Origin: CAYQMF01 sp964418595
Lineage (GTDB): Bacteria; Planctomycetota; UBA1135; UBA2386
Reading direction: 5' to 3'
Length of the DNA stretch: 22,882 nt
Assembly (NCBI GenBank): GCA_964418595.1
Contig: CAYQMF010000114.1
Span: forward strand, 1-22,882
A program made the position numbers and the translations under genes. Below the pieces are notes generated by a model. It had not been told where the DNA came from, did no database searches, and saw nothing but the letters and a program-made list of their open reading frames with translations. This document shows positions 9,769 to 15,731 of this stretch, piece by piece (position 1 is the stretch's first letter; each line of letters begins with the position of its first letter).

Positions 9769-11145
9769 ATGTCCGACTGGCGAACGATCGTCGTGCGCGC
9801 GGCCACGTTGTCGAGCGATGCGGTGGGGCACCTGCCGGTGTTCCTCGCGTTGCTCGAGGCGCTCGCCGCCGGGCGGACGACGGTCGCCGACGTCCAGGCC
9901 ACGCTCGGCACGATCGCTGATCGCCGGCCCGGCTTGCTCGATGCGCTCGATGCCGCCCTGCGTGCCGGTCGCCGCGACGAGCCCGGGCTGGCCGCGGCCC
10001 GCGCGGTCTTGTTCGAGCTGCCGCGTCTGCTCGACGCGGTCGTCGCAGTGCCGCCGCTGGGCCCGGAGCCACGTTCGGAGGGGGGCGCGGCTGCCACGCT
10101 CCGCCGCCTCGGGACGCGCGCGGCGTCTCCGATCCCGCCGCACACCACGTTCGCGTGTCCGCGCTGCGGCTCCCGGCGCGTCGAGACCCAGCACACGGAC
10201 GCGTTCGCACGGCGTGCGATCGAGGTCCGCTGCTCGGAATGCGGTGACTACGGTGCCTGGAGCGAGGGCGACGCGGACGAACTCGCGTGGCATCCGGCAC
10301 GGGCGCGGCCGATTCCCGCGAACGCGACGACAGACCTCACCGACGCCTTCACCGCCTACCTGCGGGCGGGGGCGACGGAGCCGCAAGACCTCGCCGCGGC
10401 CCTGCGGCGGGCCGGGCATCCGCTCGAAGGCGACCTGCTCGGCTGCCCCGGCTGGCAGGTTCACGGTGCGTGGCCGCGCGTGTTCGTGGGGCGTCGACCG
10501 CCACGCGACGCCGCGCCGGGCGAGGTCTGGCTCGACAGCGTCGAGGTGACGGCGATGGTCCTCGTGGAGGAGCCGACGTATCGCGCCGACGCGCCGACGC
10601 GGCCCGTGTGGCTCGCGCTCCGGCCGGTACGGCGCTGGCAGTTCTTGGCGTTCGCGAGGGCCGCCCCGTTCGTCTCGCGCAAGGTCCAGATCGAACTGCA
10701 GGTGAAGCTGCTCGACCCGACCAGGCTCGCGGGCGACGAGCTGGCCCCGATGACCTCCATCCTCTGCGCGGAGGCCGAGCTGTACGCCGTGTGGTTCGGC
10801 AAGGTGACGGGAACCAGGGATGCGTGGCACGGAGCCGCGCACACGCTCGGTGCGCGGGCGGCCAACCTGTGGACACCGGGGCTGCGCGAGTGGATCGGCG
10901 AGCTGTGCTCGTTCGACGAGAGCCGGCGCGCGCGCATTGGCCCCGGCGATGTCGATGTGAGCCCCGACGACGACTACATCGCGGCGTGCGAGAACGACGC
11001 CGAACCCCGCCTGCTGGTCGACGAGGCCGCGCACGAACCTGACACCGGCATGCGCACGGTGGCCGGCCCGGAGCTGCTCACCTCGTACAGCGACACGTTC
11101 CGCCCGTTCGTGCCCATCACGCTCGCGCGGGTGTTTCCCCGCTGA
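9769..11145 (+). CDS. Zinc-ribbon protein with degenerate FGE/SUMF1-like domain
   Basis: A 458-residue protein without signal peptide. Residues 1-110 are helical (VFLALLEALAAG, VQATLGTIADRRPGLLDAL). A four-cysteine zinc ribbon follows at C130, C133, C155 and C158 (CPRCG and CSECG). From about 225 to 440 the sequence follows a sulfatase-modifying-factor pattern: GEVWLDSVEVTAMVLV, RPVRRWQFLAFARAA, then APMTSILCAEAELYAVWFGKVTG and LWTPGLREWIGEL. These match the P-x-T-x-eA-x-YA-x-W-GK and W-x-x-x-x-x-EW positions of FGE domains. The RGGS/Cys catalytic end is missing, so enzyme activity is unlikely. I infer a protein- or ligand-binding role, perhaps linked to the FGE-bearing kinase nearby. The ATG at 9769 is preferred over the in-frame ATG at 9613, because the added N-terminal stretch is low-complexity and there is a TAGGCT box just upstream. 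Confidence 0.7.
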   Translation: MSDWRTIVVRAATLSSDAVGHLPVFLALLEALAAGRTTVADVQATLGTIADRRPGLLDALDAALRAGRRDEPGLAAARAVLFELPRLLDAVVAVPPLGPEPRSEGGAAATLRRLGTRAASPIPPHTTFACPRCGSRRVETQHTDAFARRAIEVRCSECGDYGAWSEGDADELAWHPARARPIPANATTDLTDAFTAYLRAGATEPQDLAAALRRAGHPLEGDLLGCPGWQVHGAWPRVFVGRRPPRDAAPGEVWLDSVEVTAMVLVEEPTYRADAPTRPVWLALRPVRRWQFLAFARAAPFVSRKVQIELQVKLLDPTRLAGDELAPMTSILCAEAELYAVWFGKVTGTRDAWHGAAHTLGARAANLWTPGLREWIGELCSFDESRRARIGPGDVDVSPDDDYIAACENDAEPRLLVDEAAHEPDTGMRTVAGPELLTSYSDTFRPFVPITLARVFPR

Positions 11146-11170
11146 CGCGGCCGCAGGGCTCGCGGTGTGC

Positions 11171-12064
11171 TCACACGTGCCGCCGCAGGAACGCCAGCGT
11201 CAGCGGCCACGCCATCTTCGCGCCGGCGAGGTTGGCGCCGCCGGCGCCGTCCTGGCGGTGCAGGAAGCCGTGGCCGGCGCCTTCGAAGGTGTGGAACTCG
11301 TAGGTCTTGGCGTGTTTCAGCATCGCGGCGATGGTCGGCGGCAGGGTGGCGTTGATGCGCGCGTCGTTGCCGCCGTACAGCCCGAGCACGGGTGCCGCGA
11401 TCTTCGCGACCCTGTCCTCCGGCACCGCGGTCGCCGTCGAGTCGGGGACGTTGCCGTAGTAGACGACCGCGGCGTCGAGCTTCGCCTGCGCGAGTGCGTA
11501 GCCGAAGCTCTGCGTACCTCCCCAGCAGAAGCCGAGCACCGCGGTCTTGCCGTTGGACGCCGGCAGTGCCTTGCCGTACGCCATCGCGGCATCGAGGCGC
11601 GTGGTCATCTCCTCGGCGGTGAGCTTGCGGATGGTCTGGCCGACATCGCGGCCGAGCGACGCGGTGCCACCGCCGTCCGGGCCCTTGCCCGACAGGAAGT
11701 CCGGCACCACCGCGATGAAGCCGTCCTGCGCGAGCTGATCACCGACCGCACGGATCCAGTCGCTCATGCCGCGGATGTCGTGGATCACGAGGACCACGCC
11801 GGCCTTGTCCGGACGCTCGGGGAACACGACCCACGTGTTGAGCTTGCCGCCGTTGGGCAGCGCGATGTCGACCCACTCGCCGTGCCGCGACGACTCGTCG
11901 AGGGCGCGCGCGACGTGCGCCTCCGTGCCGGGTGGCAGAGAGTCGTTCCAGGGTACGTCGACAGGTCTGGCGTCCTGTGCGAACGCGACGCCAAGGGCGG
12001 AGAAGAACACGGCGAACGTCGCGAACGCGACGCGAGACGGGATCGAAGGCATGGCGAGGCTCAT
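11171..12064 (-). CDS. Exported dienelactone hydrolase family protein
   Basis: A 297-residue alpha/beta-hydrolase of the dienelactone hydrolase (DLH) family with an N-terminal signal peptide (about 1-29, ending GVAFAQ), so it probably works in the periplasm. The family's Cys-Asp-His triad is visible: Cys180 in GFCWGG, Asp234 in GGNDARI and His265 in GAGHGF. IHDIRG (94-99) corresponds to the oxyanion-side motif in which many relatives have Glu; here it is Asp96. Substrates of exported DLH-like enzymes are mostly unknown; esters or lactones are likely. The ATG at 12062-12064 is used, with an in-frame ATG at 12052 as alternative. The gene is divergent from the RidA-sigma unit and ends 25 bases from the zinc-ribbon gene, converging on it. 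Confidence 0.88.
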   Translation of the reverse strand: MSLAMPSIPSRVAFATFAVFFSALGVAFAQDARPVDVPWNDSLPPGTEAHVARALDESSRHGEWVDIALPNGGKLNTWVVFPERPDKAGVVLVIHDIRGMSDWIRAVGDQLAQDGFIAVVPDFLSGKGPDGGGTASLGRDVGQTIRKLTAEEMTTRLDAAMAYGKALPASNGKTAVLGFCWGGTQSFGYALAQAKLDAAVVYYGNVPDSTATAVPEDRVAKIAAPVLGLYGGNDARINATLPPTIAAMLKHAKTYEFHTFEGAGHGFLHRQDGAGGANLAGAKMAWPLTLAFLRRHV

Positions 12065-12075
12065 GGGTCGGCGCG

Positions 12076-12081
12076 ATGGTA
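12076..12081 (-). promoter_or_regulatory. Putative -10 box of the hydrolase gene
   Basis: On the minus strand CGCTACCATCG contains TACCAT ending 11 bases before the ATG at 12064. It shares CTACCATCG with the region before the sigma gene at 4902. No Shine-Dalgarno site is present, which suggests a very short leader. Confidence 0.35.
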
Positions 12082-12138
12082 GCGGGCGCTCCGGTCGGTG
12101 CCTTGTCCGTACCCCCGTGCCCGACGATGCTCGGGCCC

Positions 12139-12531
12139 ATGCGGCAGAACATCAGCAGCGGCGTCGAGTGGGAAGCGATCGTGGGCTACTCGCGCGCGGT
12201 CCGGGTCGGCGACACGATCGCGGTCACCGGCACGACCGCCACCGGCGAGGGCGGCGCGATCGTGGGAGTCGGCGACGCGTACGCGCAGACCGTGCAGACC
12301 ATCCGCAACATCGAGCGGGCGCTGCACAAGGCCGGAGCGACGCTGGCCGACGTCGTGCGCACGCGCATGTTCGTCACCGACATCGAGCGCTGGCGGGAGG
12401 TGGGGCGGGCACACGCGGAGTTCTTCGGTGCCATTCGCCCCGCGACGACGATGGTGGAGGTGAGCCGCTTGATCCACCCGGACATGCTCGTGGAGATCGA
12501 GGCCGACGCGATCGTCGGCGCGGGCGGTTAG
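12139..12531 (+). CDS. RidA (YjgF/YER057c/UK114) family protein
   Basis: A 130-residue protein of the Rid family, which forms trimers; classical RidA hydrolyses reactive enamines/imines made by PLP enzymes such as threonine dehydratase. The usual opening of one large subgroup is present (RQNISSGVEWE then VGYSRAVRVGD). So are the central NIERALHKAGATLADVVRTRMFVTD, including the Arg expected at the substrate-carboxylate site, and the closing LVEIEADAIV. The ATG at 12139 gives the family-typical N-terminus; an in-frame ATG at 12127 would add four residues. The stop lies 12 bases before the sigma gene, so the two are probably co-transcribed. Whether this member is a deaminase or one of the divergent Rid groups cannot be decided from sequence reading alone. 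Confidence 0.88.
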   Translation: MRQNISSGVEWEAIVGYSRAVRVGDTIAVTGTTATGEGGAIVGVGDAYAQTVQTIRNIERALHKAGATLADVVRTRMFVTDIERWREVGRAHAEFFGAIRPATTMVEVSRLIHPDMLVEIEADAIVGAGG

Positions 12532-12534
12532 CAT
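12529..12534 (+). promoter_or_regulatory. Putative -10 box overlapping the RidA stop codon
   Basis: TAGCAT begins with the TAG stop of the RidA gene and ends nine bases before the GTG at 12544. The string GTTAGCAT is identical to one before the gene at 97. It may give the sigma factor its own short-leader promoter inside the RidA-sigma unit. Confidence 0.35.
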
Positions 12535-12543
12535 CCGCGCGCC

Positions 12544-13206
12544 GTGCACAGCCAGACCCTCGTCCTGCTCCGCCGCTTCCACGGCGGCGACGCCAAAGCC
12601 CTCGGCGAGCTGGTGCAGCGCCACCTGGAGTGGGTGCGCACGCAGGTACACAACCGGCTCGGCAAGCAGCTCCGCGGCAAGTTCGAGACGCAGGACATCG
12701 TGCAGGACGTGATGATCGACGTGCTGCGCGACGGGCCGCGCCTGCTCATCGACGACGACGATGCCTTCCGCCGCCTGCTGGCGCGGATCGTCGAGAACAC
12801 CATCTGCGACCGCTACCGCTACCTGCAGCGCGACCAGCGCGACGTGGGGCGCGAACGCGCGGTCGCGCCCGACACCATCCTCGACCTCGACCCGCCGGTG
12901 CAGGGCGTGACGCGGCCGAGCCAGCACGCCGACAAGAACGAGCGCGAGGCCTGGGTGCGACTCGCGCTCGAGTTCCTCGATCCCACCGACCGCGAGGTGA
13001 TCTGGCTCCGCGAGTGGGAGGGGTTGACCTTCGGCGAGATCGGCAAGCGCGCGGGCATCAGCGAGGACGGCGCGCGCAAGCGGTTCGACCGGGCGTTGCC
13101 GGTGCTGGCGCAGCGCGTGGCCGAACTGCGCGACGGACGCGTCCGCGGCCTGCTCGAGCGTCAGCCGACGCCGCCGCCCTCGTCGACCGACTCGAACAGG
13201 CCGTAG
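12544..13206 (+). CDS. ECF-type RNA polymerase sigma factor
   Basis: A 220-residue sigma-70 family protein. Region 2 is at about 20-100 (FETQDIVQDVMIDVLRDG, FRRLLARIVENTICDRYR), then a linker. Region 4 is at about 140-195 with the helix-turn-helix LTFGEIGKRAGISEDGARKRFDRAL. It resembles the sigma factor at 4276-4902 (LLRRFHGGDAKAL versus LLDRWHGGDHAAL at the N-terminus), so both belong to the same planctomycete-type group. Unlike that one it has no kinase gene behind it and no visible anti-sigma gene. The start is GTG at 12544-12546. The Pro/Ser-rich tail overlaps the end of the convergent DUF2063 gene by 46 bases, so strong transcription of one gene could interfere with the other. A regulatory link with the RiPP operon is possible but unproven. 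Confidence 0.88.
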   Translation: MHSQTLVLLRRFHGGDAKALGELVQRHLEWVRTQVHNRLGKQLRGKFETQDIVQDVMIDVLRDGPRLLIDDDDAFRRLLARIVENTICDRYRYLQRDQRDVGRERAVAPDTILDLDPPVQGVTRPSQHADKNEREAWVRLALEFLDPTDREVIWLREWEGLTFGEIGKRAGISEDGARKRFDRALPVLAQRVAELRDGRVRGLLERQPTPPPSSTDSNRP

Positions 13207-14000
13207 GCCGACCAGCGCTCGAACCAGACCCCGACCTCGCTTGGATCGGCGTCCGCGAGCGCGTCGCCCAGCGGGCGGCTTTCGCCGAGCGCGCTGAGCG
13301 TGCGATGCACGAAGCCCGGCACCGCGGTGCGGTACACGCGGTCGTCGTGGCGGTGGACCACGGCCCAGGAGTGCTTCGCCTCCGGCACGGGCAGCTTCGT
13401 TTCGCCGTGCGCGCAGTCCAGGAACGGGATCACCGGGTAGCGCAGCGCGAGCAGGCGCACCGAAGGATTGAGGCGCAGACGCACGCGGTCCGTGGCGTCG
13501 GCGTCGAGCGACGCGAGCACTGACAGGTCGGCGGGCGTGAACTCCTCGGCGTGGAACGCCTCCGTCATCGCCCACTCGACGCGCGCGACGTCGGCCGCGA
13601 AGTCGCGGTGCGGCACCAGCGGCGCGTGGGCGACGAACGCGGGCAGGTGGCGGCCGGCGAAGATCAGGTTCTGGTGGCGGCTCGGATGGGCGCGCAGGTA
13701 CGCGCGCAGGAGGTCGCCGAAGGCCTCGTCGCCGATGGCCACCCGCAGCCCCGGGTAGTCCTCGGCGATGGCATCGAAGAGGCGCGCGGCGTACGCGCGC
13801 GTGTAGATCCCTACCCGCGCGACGGGGTCGAGCTGCGCCCCGCCAGGACCGGCGCCACCGCGCACGATGCCGCCGTTTTGGGCGACGGCGGGTGCGATGA
13901 GAGCGCGCGCCGGCAGTTGCTCGAGCGCAGCCTCCGCTGACACCGGGTGGCGGACCAGCGCCGCGAACCACCGCTGCACGCTGCGTAGATCATCAGGCAC
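13161..14000 (-). CDS. DUF2063 (HvfC/BufC-type) RiPP maturation partner
   Basis: A 279-residue protein. Residues 1-125 show the DUF2063 N-terminal pattern: LRSVQRWFAALVRHP, then RVGIYTRAYAARLFDAIAEDYPGLRVAIGDEAF and LLRAYLRAHPSRHQNLIFAGRHLPAFV. The C-terminal half (126-270) is the second domain, beginning at RDFAADVARVEWAMTEAF. In bufferin and oxazolin systems this family accompanies the DUF692 enzyme and is thought to bind or present the precursor peptide. The GTG start at 13998-14000 overlaps the DUF692 stop by eight bases, so translation is coupled. The end overlaps the convergent sigma gene by 46 bases. The family assignment is firm; the peptide-binding role is from related systems. Confidence 0.88.
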   Translation of the reverse strand: MPDDLRSVQRWFAALVRHPVSAEAALEQLPARALIAPAVAQNGGIVRGGAGPGGAQLDPVARVGIYTRAYAARLFDAIAEDYPGLRVAIGDEAFGDLLRAYLRAHPSRHQNLIFAGRHLPAFVAHAPLVPHRDFAADVARVEWAMTEAFHAEEFTPADLSVLASLDADATDRVRLRLNPSVRLLALRYPVIPFLDCAHGETKLPVPEAKHSWAVVHRHDDRVYRTAVPGFVHRTLSALGESRPLGDALADADPSEVGVWFERWSAYGLFESVDEGGGVG

Positions 14001-14868
14001 GGCGTGCCTCCGCCGGCGCGGCGCGCAGGGCCAAGGCGCGTTCCGCCTCCGCCCACACGACGTCGAACGCCGGGATGTCGGCGTCCCACTCGATCACGGT
14101 CGAGCGCCCGCCGCTGCGGCGATGCGCGTCGGCGTAGAGCGTCCACACCGCGTCGCACACGGGGCCGTCGTGGGTGTCGAAGAGGTGCGTGTCGTAGCGC
14201 GTGTGCCCGGCGAGGTGGAAGTAGTCGACGCGCTCCCACGGCACCGCGGCGAGGTACGCGCTCGCGTTCCAGCGGTGGTTCTCGCAGCTCACGTAGATGT
14301 TGTTGACGTCGAGGAGCAGGCGGCAGCCGGTGGCGTCGCACAGCGCGCGCAGGAACTCGGGCTCGCTGAGCATGCTCGAAGTGAACTCGACGTAGGTGCT
14401 CGGGTTCTCGAGCACGAGCGGCGCGCCGAGGACGTCCTGCACGGCGCGCACGCGCGGCACGAGCCACGCCAGCGCCTCTTCCGTGTACGGCAGCGGCAGG
14501 AGATCGTGGAGCTGCACCCCGTCGGCGCTGGTCCAGCACAGGTGGTCGGACACCACGCGCGCCCGGCAGCGCGTGCGCAGCGCGGCGAGGCGGCGCACGT
14601 AGGCCGTGTCGAGCGGGTCGGGGCCGCCGATGTCGAGCCCCACGCCGTGCATCACGATGGGGTAGCGCTCCGCGACCTGGTCGAGGATCCGCACCGGCCG
14701 CCCGCCGGTGTCGAGGTAGTTGTCGGACAGGATCTCGAAGAAGCCGACGGCCGGGTTGTGCTCGAGGATGTGCGCGTAGTGCGTCGCGCGCAGCCCGAGG
14801 CCCGCCCCCAGGTCCTGGAGGCAAGGCCCCGGTGGGCGCGCACTCGGGCTGCCGGCGGCGGCGCTCAC
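13993..14868 (-). CDS. DUF692 multinuclear non-heme iron oxidase (MNIO; HvfB/BufB-type)
   Basis: A 291-residue TIM-barrel enzyme of the MNIO family (relatives MbnB, TglH, BufB, HvfB), which uses a two- or three-iron site and oxygen to modify Cys residues of a precursor peptide. Visible conserved elements in order: GLGLRATHY (23-31), Glu45 in FFEI, MHGVGL with His74, SDHLCW with His109, LENPS with Glu154, DVNN with Asp187, HLAGH with His218 and His222, DTHDGPV with His233 and Asp234, and EWD with Glu260. These cover the acidic and His metal ligands expected, so the enzyme should be active. The GTG start at 14866-14868 lies 10 bases after the stop of the Cys-rich peptide gene, with no clear Shine-Dalgarno site, suggesting coupling. 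The likely substrate is that peptide. Confidence 0.92.
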   Translation of the reverse strand: MSAAAGSPSARPPGPCLQDLGAGLGLRATHYAHILEHNPAVGFFEILSDNYLDTGGRPVRILDQVAERYPIVMHGVGLDIGGPDPLDTAYVRRLAALRTRCRARVVSDHLCWTSADGVQLHDLLPLPYTEEALAWLVPRVRAVQDVLGAPLVLENPSTYVEFTSSMLSEPEFLRALCDATGCRLLLDVNNIYVSCENHRWNASAYLAAVPWERVDYFHLAGHTRYDTHLFDTHDGPVCDAVWTLYADAHRRSGGRSTVIEWDADIPAFDVVWAEAERALALRAAPAEARRA

Positions 14869-14878
14869 GGGTGCGAGG

Positions 14879-15058
14879 CTACTTCTTCTCGCCGCTGCAC
14901 TTGCCCTTCTCGGCGCAGCCGCTCTTGCCGTTGCACCCGCTCTTCTGCACCGGCGTGTTCTGGTCCTGCATGTCGGCGTTGCCCTTGCAGGAGGTGGTGG
15001 TGCCGACCAGGAGGCCGGCGATGGCCGCGGCCAGGATGCTCTTGTTGGCTTTCTTCAT
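14879..15058 (-). CDS. Cys-repeat exported RiPP precursor peptide (bufferin/oxazolin-like)
   Basis: A 59-residue peptide that is the first gene of the operon. Residues 1-23 form a signal peptide (MKKANKS, then the hydrophobic run ILAAAIAGLLVG). Cys24 in GTTTSC may be the lipid-modified residue of a weak lipobox. After a short linker the core carries Cys42, Cys48 and Cys54, spaced exactly six residues apart in Gly/Lys/Ser-rich repeats (KSGCNG, KSGCAE, KGKCSG). EKGKCSG resembles the EGKCG motif of HvfA-type oxazolin precursors. Known relatives are cysteine-modified by an MNIO enzyme, exported, and bind copper. The longer and differently composed DUF2282 bufferins do not match, so this is a divergent precursor. 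Position next to DUF692 and DUF2063 genes makes the role likely; the exact chemistry and lipidation are inference. Confidence 0.78.
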   Translation of the reverse strand: MKKANKSILAAAIAGLLVGTTTSCKGNADMQDQNTPVQKSGCNGKSGCAEKGKCSGEKK

Positions 15059-15067
15059 GTTGTGTGG

Positions 15068-15140
15068 GATCTCGCGAGACGGAACGAGGCATCGGATGGA
15101 TGCCGGAACGCGGGCCCGGGATACGGACCCTGCCGAGATC
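15068..15140 (-). promoter_or_regulatory. Structured leader / palindromic operator of the RiPP operon
   Basis: Between the putative promoter and the peptide start, GATCTCG and CGAGATC (15068-15074 and 15134-15140) can close a long-range stem. Inside it, GGCATC-GGATG-GATGCC (15088-15104) is a perfect 6-bp hairpin. TCTCGCGAGA at 15070-15079 is also a 10-base perfect DNA palindrome, and CGGGCCCG (15111-15118) another. The region ends nine bases before the ATG. It could be an RNA leader element or a repressor operator; the sequence alone does not decide. Confidence 0.4.
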
Positions 15141-15158
15141 AGGTCCAGCGGCGCGCGG

Positions 15159-15164
15159 ATTATG
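15159..15164 (-). promoter_or_regulatory. Putative -10 box of the RiPP operon
   Basis: On the minus strand TGACATAATCC contains CATAAT, the most AT-rich spot of the 178-base divergent gap between the peptide gene and the acetyltransferase gene. It would place the transcript start about 94 bases before the peptide ATG. No clear -35 box was found. Confidence 0.35.
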
Positions 15165-15236
15165 TCACCCCGAGCACGAGGATTCGCAGGAGGGTATGGC
15201 TTCACCGAAGGCCACCTCGGCGGCAGACTGTCGCGC

Positions 15237-15731
15237 ATGATCCGGCGCGCCCGACCCGACGACGTGCGGCACATCGTCGCCTACGTGCACGAGCTCGCCG
15301 AGTACGAGAGGCTCGCGCACACCTGCCACGCCGACGTCGAGCGCGTGCACGAGCACCTGTTCGGGGAGAAGCCCGCGTGCGAGGCGCTGGTCGCCGAGTC
15401 CGACACCGATCCGGGCGACGTCGTCGGCATCGCGATCTTCTTCGCCGCCTACTCGACGTTCGCGCCGGGGCCGTTCCTGTACCTGGAGGACCTCTACGTC
15501 ACGCCGCGCGCGCGCGGCGCGGGGCACGGCAAGGCGCTGCTGCAGGCGCTCGCCGCGCTGGCCGCATCGCGCGGCATGCCGCGTGTGCAGTGGAGCGTGC
15601 TCGATTGGAACACGCCGGCGATCCGTTTCTACGAGAGCCTCGGCGCGGAGCTGTTGCCGGCGTGGCGGACGTGCCGGGTCGAAGGCGCGGCGATCGCGAC
15701 CCTCGCCGGGAACGCGCAGGTGCCGGAGTGA
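15237..15731 (+). CDS. GNAT family N-acetyltransferase
   Basis: A 164-residue GNAT protein. The acetyl-CoA binding motif A is RARGAGHGKALL (91-102), preceded by the strand YLEDLYVTP. The late motif WNTPAIRFYESLGA (124-137) carries the usual Asn and Tyr. The FFAAYSTFAPGPFLYLEDLYV stretch is close to that of spermidine/spermine and thialysine N-acetyltransferases (SSAT-like), so an amine substrate is a reasonable guess, not proven. The ATG at 15237 is the family-type start (MIRRARPDDV). The TGA stop overlaps the GTG of the methyltransferase gene as GTGA. It is divergent from the RiPP operon across a 178-base gap. Confidence 0.88.
   Translation: MIRRARPDDVRHIVAYVHELAEYERLAHTCHADVERVHEHLFGEKPACEALVAESDTDPGDVVGIAIFFAAYSTFAPGPFLYLEDLYVTPRARGAGHGKALLQALAALAASRGMPRVQWSVLDWNTPAIRFYESLGAELLPAWRTCRVEGAAIATLAGNAQVPE

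Noticed and set aside
5297..11241. A 14-base match (cgaggttggcgccg) at about 5297 and 11228
   Set aside because: Both copies lie inside coding sequence for similar Ala/Asn/Leu/Gly stretches; a coincidence of codon use, not a repeat element.
12061..13971. 636-codon minus-strand frame across RidA, sigma factor and DUF2063
   Set aside because: It runs antisense through two clear families and out of frame through a third; it is a shadow.
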